Source of the DNA: Amyelois transitella
Lineage: Eukaryota > Arthropoda > Insecta > Lepidoptera > Pyralidae
Length of the DNA: 64,000 nucleotides
Direction of reading: 5' to 3'
NCBI RefSeq assembly: GCF_032362555.1
Contig: NC_083520.1
Span: 930,001 to 994,000, forward strand
Shown: piece by piece, positions 56,252 through 64,000 of the stretch
Layout: each line of letters starts with the position of its first letter
Numbering within the stretch: the first letter of the stretch is position 1
Position numbers and translations under genes: made by a program
The notes under the pieces: generated by a model
Seen by the model: the letters and a program-made list of their open reading frames with translations, nothing else
Databases searched by the model: none
What the model was told of the DNA's origin: nothing

Positions 56252-58827
56252 TTAACTCCTAATGAGACTGTCAACGAGGTCGGCCTGCTGCCTGCTCAGC
56301 GCCGGCTTGGTGTCTACCGCAGCTGTCACCAGTGATGAGAGATCTCTGCTTGTTACAGACAGCGTCACGGACTGCAGCTTCAGACGGAGGTCAGGGTTCA
56401 CTGGGAACACTGAAAGTAAGGACTATATAAATTACAAGGAAGACAGCACCAGTAGTCTATAGAAGACTCAAATGCTATGCCGATTTTTTTACATTTTCCA
56501 TTATTTCTTGGCTCCTTATAGTTGCAGCGTGATGTTATATAGCCTAAAACCTTCCTCGATAAATGGGCTATTCAACACAAAAAAAAATTCAATTCGAACG
56601 AAGTAGTTCCTGAGATTAGCGCGTTCAAACAAACAAACTTTTCAGCTTTATAATATTAGTATAGATTGTACTAAATAACTTACTATCAGTCTCGCAGTCA
56701 TTCATAATGGCGGTAAACAGCTGTTTCAACGATTCTGGTTTACTCTCCTCAGGTGGTTCCACAAGAAGCGTAAGAAGAACACGGCTTATTTGTACCCTGA
56801 AATTACGATAAGAGAAATATTTTTTACTTCTTTGTTTTCACAAAGTTTTTTCTAGCAAATTTATGCAATGAATATCGTAGGATGTGAATCAAAGTTGATG
56901 GAGTGAAAAACACTAATGCATCAATGTCAGGCAGACAACCAGAAATTGAGTTTTTGCAAATGTTCTCAAATCAAAATAAATTATACATTCTATTCTCATC
57001 ATTCAGTGAAAACTTTGCCATATATTATACTTTTTTGAACTTTGTTTTCACTGTCTTATTTTAATATTGAGTTTGAAAATCAAACAGCTCAAAATACAGT
57101 ATGGTAGCAACAAATAAGGCTACTTCTAAGGCAAACCTGTGCCTGCAGGTAACAACTTATATGAATAAGGTTCCCCTGTAAAGATTGCAGAGATCAGATT
57201 GGAGTACAAACTTGAGTAACTAATCCTGAATCATGATTCTGGATTAGTAAGTCAAGTTTGTACTGGGTCTGGGGTGCACCTCCGACTCCTCTAACATGGA
57301 CTAACATACTTACATACTAATAATCATGTCTATATCCCTTGCAGGGTTTTGCAGGACCAACAGTCTTGAAAAGACTGAAAGGTCACATAGCTTTTTGGCT
57401 TTATAATAGAATTGAGATTCAAATAGTGACAGGTTGCTAGCCCATCGCCAAAAAGAAGAATCCCAAGTTTATAAGACTACCCATTACTGTAACTAACACT
57501 AAGATAAAAAAGTATACTATTACTTACTCAGCTAATACATCTTCAGGAATACTTGTGAAAGAATCAACAAGAGAATTAGCAGTATCCAAGGCTTCCTCAA
57601 ATTTATCTAAAAAAGAATATATCACTGTTATAAACAACATTTTGAAAGTGCTAGGGACTGACTGAGTTAATGGTCCTATTTTATACATACAAACACATAG
57701 TCATGGCTAAATCCCTTGAGGGGTAGACAGCCAACAGTCTTAAAAAGACTAAAAAGCCACATTGAGCTCTATGGCTTATTTTAATCTGTTTATTATTTAA
57801 GACAGTGACTTGTTGCTTAACTCTTACAAAGCTATCAAAATTATATACTGTCAGAGGAGTTTAATTTAATTACGTTAATTTTATAATTTAATTACATGAT
57901 ATGGATCATGACAACCGAAATATTTTCTTACATATAACATAAACTGTAAATAAATAGGCTGCACATTTAGTAGCCATAAAAATTATAGGTTCTCACTAAT
58001 GTTTTATCATTGAGTGGTCCTACTAGCAAGGAATCACTCAAAATTAACACTTACCACATTCAATCAATAAATTCACTAAGTTCTTCATATGCACAATTTT
58101 CATGGTCTTCTCGTCAATATCCTCCAAGGCTTGCTGATAATATGCCACAGCTTCACACTTGTGGTTGAGGGCTACGAGATGGTCGGCTATTTCCATCAAT
58201 ATTGAGGTTCTTAGAAGGGACTTCTCAGGGTACTTTGTTAGTGCTTGCAAATAACATCCTATGGCCGCCTGGAAAAATTTAATTATTTCATTGCTCATTT
58301 ATTTTATTTCCTCATAATCTGTCCTTTTGAGGTAGACAGAGCTTATGGACAAAAGTCATGACACTTCAACTCAGCATTCACTTACTAACAAGTGTGAACA
58401 AATAAAAAAATTTCTGTATTAACACTCACTTCCAAATTCTCCCTATCAGGGCTCGAGAATTTAAGTGAAAGCAGCTTCTTCTCAGCCTTCATGAACTGCC
58501 TTGCCGCTGTTATATAGTACTCCGCCTCCCCAAAAGCGTTTCCAGCTGTGGCCTCACATTTCGCAGCCCCGATATACGCGTGCCCTGCGAATATTGGTTG
58601 CTCACTATGTTCACACTGTATAGCCAATGCGATAAACTCATTTGTGGCCTCCGAAATGTTAGGCTTCCTCATAAAACGCCTGTAAACATATTGATAAGTT
58701 ATTAACACAATGTGAAGAAGATTTAATGATTGTTTAAGGGGATAATCGATCGTGATACGCACTTTTTTAGCTTCGTATTGATGTTCATGTATTGCTCATC
58801 GAAACTTGCAAAAAGGTCCGTAGCCAT
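56252..58827 (-). CDS. F8A: Huntingtin-associated 40-kDa protein HAP40 / F8A (six exons, 292 aa)
   Basis: Exons in transcript order: 58827-58763, 58679-58430, 58268-58055, 57606-57528, 56796-56684, 56409-56252. Every junction is GT-AG, the phases agree, and the 879-nt sum ends at TAA (56252-56254). The N-terminal NTKLKKRFMRKPNISEATNE parallels NKLKKRFLRKPNVAEA of vertebrate F8A. TPR-like helices follow (AGHAYIGAAKCEATAGNAFG; EAVAYYQQALEDI), then ISRVLLTLLVEPPEES and the terminal LRLKLQSVTLSV. HAP40 forms a stable complex with huntingtin and links it to Rab5 endosomes. The human protein is 371 aa; this one is shorter. Introns 3, 4 and 5 hold SINE-A, family E and Helitron pieces. Confidence 0.93.
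56478..56665 (-). mobile_element. Truncated Helitron-like element in F8A intron 5
   Basis: Read on the minus strand it starts TCTATACTAATATTATAAAG after an A, and shares CATCACGCTGCAACTATAAG and AATAATGGAAAATGT with the complete copy at 26108. The 3' end with CTAG is missing. Its 5' end lies only 17 bp past the intron's donor site. Confidence 0.8.
57150..57300. repeat. Family E copy carrying a 62-bp near-perfect palindrome (F8A intron 4)
   Basis: GGTTCCCCTGTAAAGATTGC starts a family E copy. From 57203 to 57264 the sequence is self-complementary about GAATCATGATTC. The outer arms AGTACAAACTTGA and TCAAGTTTGTACT match fully and there are four short mismatched positions inside. Confidence 0.88.
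57310..57482 (-). repeat. SINE-A, 5'-truncated (F8A intron 4)
   Basis: ATATCCCTTGCAGGGTTTTG, CAACAGTCTTGAAAAGACTG and GTTGCTAGCCCATCGCC on the plus strand are the reverse complement of the family. Confidence 0.87.
57683..57828 (-). repeat. Diverged SINE-A (F8A intron 3)
   Basis: AAATCCCTTGAGGGGTAGAC, CCAACAGTCTTAAAAAGACT and GACTTGTTGCTTAACTC align with SINE-A but with many changes, so it is older than its neighbour in intron 4. Confidence 0.8.
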
Positions 58828-59213
58828 TGTGAGGTACAGTAGTAAGGAACAAGAAAAAACAAATGCTATTATATAGGTGGATGGAACACAGCTGTGAAAC
58901 AATAAATTATATAGGTAAGTATTATATTATTTAAATCAATATAAACTTTAAAAAAGACCACAACGAGTAAGATTTATTTTTTTATTTGAAATAGAATTGC
59001 CAACCTCAAAAGCTAGAAGTCCAAAAATCAGAAGAAAGTCACCAGTACAACTGTCGTCTTTATATTCATCGTTCAATAATCATCAAATGAAAATAATTTA
59101 ATTGATCTGCCGGGGTTTTATATTTAGGTGTATTTGTAGGTTTATCTTTTAATTTTCCATAATTACCTAGTTTGATTTAGATTTATTTCAGTTTTAAGAT
59201 AAAAATATTTATT
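58828..59213. other. F8A/USO1 divergent intergenic region outside the repeat array
   Basis: About 390 bp of AT-rich DNA between the F8A start codon and the first base of the USO1 duplication unit. No TATA or other element can be placed with confidence. Confidence 0.5.
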
Positions 59214-59690
59214 ATTCTAACGCTAACAACATTTTGTTTTTTATAAGTACGATAATGCGGTATAATATAAAAGTGTTATACTAAGAAATTTTCCTATCAT
59301 ATAAACTTAAAATCTGATCTGATTGAATCAAAAATTCAATATGGCGTATTAAACTAATATAAAAAATATTAATATGTCTAGTTGGTACTTTGGTATATCT
59401 ATATATCGGAAATTAGAACTCATTCAGTAGTAGATAAGACAATTGAATTAATTAGTTAATTCCTCGTTTTGGGGCTAAAACACTTTGCTGGAAACATTGA
59501 ACCGCGCACTGACAGTTAGATAGTGTCACAGTTCACAACTAACACTGACTTTTATGAAAATCTTCCGAACTTCGGGGAGCAAAATATTTTTACAAAACGT
59601 CAATGTCACACAAAATCATTGCTATTTGCTGTCCTGTCACTCTTAGCTGTCAGTCTAATGTCAAGTGAAGTGTCAAATATAATAATGCTT

Positions 59691-59702
59691 TGACGTGACG
59701 TG
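59691..59702 (+). promoter_or_regulatory. UPRE/CrebA-like site upstream of USO1 (repeated in each unit)
   Basis: TGACGTGACGTG lies 111 bp before the ATG. TGACGTGA fits the unfolded-protein-response element TGACGTG(G/A) and resembles sites of CrebA/CREB3-type factors, which drive secretory-pathway genes. The site recurs at 61098-61109, 62505-62516 and 63913-63924. The match is seen; the regulation is inference. Confidence 0.4.
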
Positions 59703-59812
59703 TCTTATTAGAAATTTGGAATATTTTACTGTGTGTTTCTCTATTTTACGACATGATTTCGTTATAATAATAACTGTGCTAGATATAAATAGAGTAGTGA
59801 GTGCTCTGCAAT

Positions 59813-60373
59813 ATGGATTTCCTAAAAAGCGGCCTCAAAACTGTCCTTGGGGCTCCAGAGCCCGGTCAACAACCTTCGGCAGCCGAAACGGTGACTTTTC
59901 TACGATTTTCTTCCAAAATATTAGCATTTAACCCATTAACCCACAGCCTACGATTTATGTTATAAAGCGTATTAACCCTGATAAAGATTTTGGAGCGCGA
60001 GGCCACGTATAAAAAGAATAGTAACACATAATGCCTGCCAAATTCATTGGATGTTTTCCATTTATTTTGAGCTTGAGGTTCAAGTGTTCCGCTCATTTGC
60101 AGCGTAAAATATGATGTTTTTTATGATTCCGAAGCCGGAAGAATATGTTGGTATTCTAAAAGCTTAAAAGTATTAGTACCTATTTAAAATATTTTTTTTT
60201 TCACTTTGGATGTCTGATGGTGTTTTGATGTGTACCAGGTGGAGCGCCTAGTGGATCGTGTCAACAATTCCACGTTATTAGAAGACCGTCGCGATGCCTG
60301 CCGCGCGCTCAAAGCTATGTCCAGGAAATACCGGGTGGAGGTTGGGGCACAGGGGATGGACACATTGAAACAG
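59813..60373 (+). CDS. USO1: General vesicular transport factor p115, exons 1-2, copy 1
   Basis: Exon 1 (59813-59890, 26 codons) reads MDFLKSGLKTVLGAPEPGQQ and ends at GAAACG/GTGACT. Exon 2 (60239-60373, 45 codons) starts after TGTACCAG and reads VERLVDRVNNSTLLEDRRDA, with RALKAMSRKYRVEVGAQGMD, ending CAG/GTACCC. The sequence parallels the N-terminus of p115/USO1 (STLLDDRRNA and ALKSLSKKYRLEVG in vertebrates), the start of its armadillo-like globular head. p115 is the Rab1-binding coiled-coil tether for ER-to-Golgi vesicles. Both exons are phase 0 with lengths divisible by three, so repeated exon 2 could be included in frame. The rest of the gene lies beyond the window. Confidence 0.92.
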
Positions 60374-61219
60374 GTACCCATTTACCAAATTATTATAAAA
60401 AAAATTTCTGCTACTGACTAATGATTGAAATGGATATTGTAAAGGCTTCCACTGTTTGTCTTTTGTTAAATTATTCAATAATAATATATATATATGTTCA
60501 ATAAGTGGAGTGATAAGAGAGCCCCATATACATATATCTACCTGTTATGTGATTTCTGGGATTTCCTACCCACATATCTTCTCTATCTCTGAGCCAATTT
60601 TAATTAAATGAAAATTATCAATTCTAACGCTAACAACATTTTGTTTTTTATAAGTACGATAATGCGGTATAATATAAAAGTGTTATACTAAGAAATTTTC
60701 CTATCATATAAACTTAAAATCTGATCTGATTGAATCAAAAATTCAATATGGCGTATTAAACTAATATAAAAAATATTAATATGTCTAGTTGGTACTTTGG
60801 TATATCTATATATCGGAAATTAGAACTCATTCAGTAGTAGATAAGACAATTGAATTAATTAGTTAATTCCTCGTTTTGGGGCTAAAACACTTTGCTGGAA
60901 ACATTGAACCGCGCACTGACAGTTAGATAGTGTCACAGTTCACAACTAACACTGACTTTTATGAAAATCTTCCGAACTTCGGGGAGCAAAATATTTTTAC
61001 AAAACGTCAATGTCACACAAAATCATTGCTATTTGCTGTCCTGTCACTCTTAGCTGTCAGTCTAATGTCAAGTGAAGTGTCAAATATAATAATGCTTTGA
61101 CGTGACGTGTCTTATTAGAAATTTGGAATATTTTACTGTGTGTTTCTCTATTTTACGACATGATTTCGTTATAATAATAACTGTGCTAGATATAAATAGA
61201 GTAGTGAGTGCTCTGCAAT

Positions 61220-61780
61220 ATGGATTTCCTAAAAAGCGGCCTCAAAACTGTCCTTGGGGCTCCAGAGCCCGGTCAACAACCTTCGGCAGCCGAAACGGTG
61301 ACTTTTCTACGATTTTCTTCCAAAATATTAGCATTTAACCCATTAACCCACAGCCTACGATTTATGTTATAAAGCGTATTAACCCTGATAAAGATTTTGG
61401 AGCGCGAGGCCACGTATAAAAAGAATAGTAACACATAATGCCTGCCAAATTCATTGGATGTTTTCCATTTATTTTGAGCTTGAGGTTCAAGTGTTCCGCT
61501 CATTTGCAGCGTAAAATATGATGTTTTTTATGATTCCGAAGCCGGAAGAATATGTTGGTATTCTAAAAGCTTAAAAGTATTAGTACCTATTTAAAATATT
61601 TTTTTTTTCACTTTGGATGTCTGATGGTGTTTTGATGTGTACCAGGTGGAGCGCCTAGTGGATCGTGTCAACAATTCCACGTTATTAGAAGACCGTCGCG
61701 ATGCCTGCCGCGCGCTCAAAGCTATGTCCAGGAAATACCGGGTGGAGGTTGGGGCACAGGGGATGGACACATTGAAACAG
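61220..61780 (+). CDS. USO1: p115 exons 1-2, copy 2
   Basis: Exon 1 is 61220-61297 and exon 2 is 61646-61780. I find it identical to copy 1, including splice sites and the upstream 600 bp. With no downstream exons before the next unit, it cannot by itself encode a full protein. Either it contributes an alternative first exon or repeated exon 2, or the duplication is an assembly artefact. Confidence 0.85.
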
Positions 61781-62626
61781 GTACCCATTTACCAAATTAT
61801 TATAAAAAAAATTTCTGCTACTGACTAATGATTGAAATGGATATTGTAAAGGCTTCCACTGTTTGTCTTTTGTTAAATTATTCAATAATAATATATATAT
61901 ATGTTCAATAAGTGGAGTGATAAGAGAGCCCCATATACATATATCTACCTGTTATGTGATTTCTGGGATTTCCTACCCACATATCTTCTCTATCTCTGAG
62001 CCAATTTTAATTAAATGAAAATTATCAATTCTAACGCTAACAACATTTTGTTTTTTATAAGTACGATAATGCGGTATAATATAAAAGTGTTATACTAAGA
62101 AATTTTCCTATCATATAAACTTAAAATCTGATCTGATTGAATCAAAAATTCAATATGGCGTATTAAACTAATATAAAAAATATTAATATGTCTAGTTGGT
62201 ACTTTGGTATATCTATATATCGGAAATTAGAACTCATTCAGTAGTAGATAAGACAATTGAATTAATTAGTTAATTCCTCGTTTTGGGGCTAAAACACTTT
62301 GCTGGAAACATTGAACCGCGCACTGACAGTTAGATAGTGTCACAGTTCACAACTAACACTGACTTTTATGAAAATCTTCCGAACTTCGGGGAGCAAAATA
62401 TTTTTACAAAACGTCAATGTCACACAAAATCATTGCTATTTGCTGTCCTGTCACTCTTAGCTGTCAGTCTAATGTCAAGTGAAGTGTCAAATATAATAAT
62501 GCTTTGACGTGACGTGTCTTATTAGAAATTTGGAATATTTTACTGTGTGTTTCTCTATTTTACGACATGATTTCGTTATAATAATAACTGTGCTAGATAT
62601 AAATAGAGTAGTGAGTGCTCTGCAAT

Positions 62627-63188
62627 ATGGATTTCCTAAAAAGCGGCCTCAAAACTGTCCTTGGGGCTCCAGAGCCCGGTCAACAACCTTCGGCAGCCGA
62701 AACGGTGACTTTTCTACGATTTTCTTCCAAAATATTAGCATTTAACCCATTAACCCACAGCCTACGATTTATGTTATAAAGCGTATTAACCCTGATAAAG
62801 ATTTTGGAGCGCGAGGCCACGTATAAAAAGAATAGTAACACATAATGCCTGCCAAATTCATTGGATGTTTTCCATTTATTTTGAGCTTGAGGTTCAAGTG
62901 TTCCGCTCATTTGCAGCGTAAAATATGATGTTTTTTATGATTCCGAAGCCGGAAGAATATGTTGGTATTCTAAAAGCTTAAAAGTATTAGTACCTATTTA
63001 AAATATTTTTTTTTTTCACTTTGGATGTCTGATGGTGTTTTGATGTGTACCAGGTGGAGCGCCTAGTGGATCGTGTCAACAATTCCACGTTATTAGAAGA
63101 CCGTCGCGATGCCTGCCGCGCGCTCAAAGCTATGTCCAGGAAATACCGGGTGGAGGTTGGGGCACAGGGGATGGACACATTGAAACAG
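62627..63188 (+). CDS. USO1: p115 exons 1-2, copy 3
   Basis: Exon 1 is 62627-62704 and exon 2 is 63054-63188. Coding sequence and splice sites are unchanged. Intron 1 is one base longer (one extra T in the poly-T run before the acceptor). It is the last complete unit in the window; a fourth begins at 63436 and is cut before its exon 1. Confidence 0.85.
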
Positions 63189-64000
63189 GTACCCATTTAC
63201 CAAATTATTATAAAAAAAATTTCTGCTACTGACTAATGATTGAAATGGATATTGTAAAGGCTTCCACTGTTTGTCTTTTGTTAAATTATTCAATAATAAT
63301 ATATATATATGTTCAATAAGTGGAGTGATAAGAGAGCCCCATATACATATATCTACCTGTTATGTGATTTCTGGGATTTCCTACCCACATATCTTCTCTA
63401 TCTCTGAGCCAATTTTAATTAAATGAAAATTATCAATTCTAACGCTAACAACATTTTGTTTTTTATAAGTACGATAATGCGGTATAATATAAAAGTGTTA
63501 TACTAAGAAATTTTCCTATCATATAAACTTAAAATCTGATCTGATTGAATCAAAAATTCAATATGGCGTATTAAACTAATATAAAAAATATTAATATGTC
63601 TAGTTGGTACTTTGGTATATCTATATATCGGAAATTAGAACTCATTCAGTAGTAGATAAGACAATTGAATTAATTAGTTAATTCCTCGTTTTGGGGCTAA
63701 AACACTTTGCTGGAAACATTGAACCGCGCACTGACAGTTAGATAGTGTCACAGTTCACAACTAACACTGACTTTTATGAAAATCTTCCGAACTTCGGGGA
63801 GCAAAATATTTTTACAAAACGTCAATGTCACACAAAATCATTGCTATTTGCTGTCCTGTCACTCTTAGCTGTCAGTCTAATGTCAAGTGAAGTGTCAAAT
63901 ATAATAATGCTTTGACGTGACGTGTCTTATTAGAAATTTGGAATATTTTACTGTGTGTTTCTCTATTTTACGACATGATTTCGTTATAATAATAACTGTG

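Larger units (their letters stand above)
59214..64000 (+). repeat. Tandem segmental duplication, 1407-1408-bp unit, at least 3.4 copies
   Basis: Units are 59214-60620, 60621-62027, 62028-63435 and 63436 to the window edge (first 565 bp of a fourth). Each begins ATTCTAACGCTAACAAC and ends ATGAAAATTATCA. The only difference I see is a poly-T run before exon 2 of 10, 10 and 11 T. Left of unit 1 the sequence is unrelated, which fixes the left boundary. Each unit holds about 600 bp of USO1 upstream DNA, exon 1, intron 1, exon 2 and part of intron 2. Confidence 0.97.

Noticed and set aside
56262-56462. 66-codon plus-strand ORF
   Set aside because: It is antisense to F8A exon 6, whose minus-strand reading joins five other exons in frame.
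59695-59931. 78-codon plus-strand ORF repeated three times
   Set aside because: It runs out of frame through p115 exon 1 and starts from a non-ATG codon in the promoter; the repetition only reflects the tandem array. The matching antisense ORFs are rejected for the same reason.

Overview
The window looks like a piece of a lepidopteran (moth or butterfly) nuclear genome. The DNA is AT-rich, the genes are split by short GT-AG introns, and the host genes encode animal proteins (RpL34, RIOK3, HAP40/F8A, p115/USO1). The intergenic DNA is full of short dispersed repeats of a type common in Lepidoptera. These include a SINE-like repeat ending in (TATG)n, a tRNA-headed SINE, LINE 3' ends, Helitron-like pieces, a hAT-type MITE and a mariner.

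Layout. 1-2966 is the 3' part of a non-LTR retrotransposon with an open EN-RT frame and a 48-nt poly(A) tail. About 3-47.5 kb has almost no recognisable host coding sequence. It is a mosaic of repeats, one apparently intact mariner (35112-36436), several near-perfect DNA palindromes, and scattered GC-richer islands that could be regulatory. It may be a large intron or a gene desert; this cannot be decided from the sequence alone. 48-64 kb is gene-dense: RpL34 (+), RIOK3 (+), a THAP-domain fragment behind a YY1-like promoter (+), F8A/HAP40 (-, six exons reconstructed with the frame closing exactly at 292 aa), then the 5' end of USO1/p115 (+).

The most striking structure is at the right edge. 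A 1407-1408-bp unit carrying the USO1 promoter, exon 1, intron 1 and exon 2 is repeated head-to-tail three full times plus a partial fourth that runs off the window. I found no difference between units except one base in a poly-T run. Other notable observations are: a 324-bp hAT-like MITE nested in a SINE with an 8-bp target duplication; evidence that the SINE shares its 3' tail and a 12-13-bp target duplication with a LINE family; degenerate partial copies of F8A exon 6 just past the gene; and a miRNA-like hairpin at 27 kb.

The host genes are housekeeping. RpL34 is a 60S subunit protein and RIOK3 an atypical kinase of 40S maturation. HAP40 partners huntingtin on endosomes, and p115 is the ER-Golgi tether. 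They are neighbours on the chromosome, but nothing here shows a shared pathway. I saw no unmistakably new enzymatic system; the novelty is structural.
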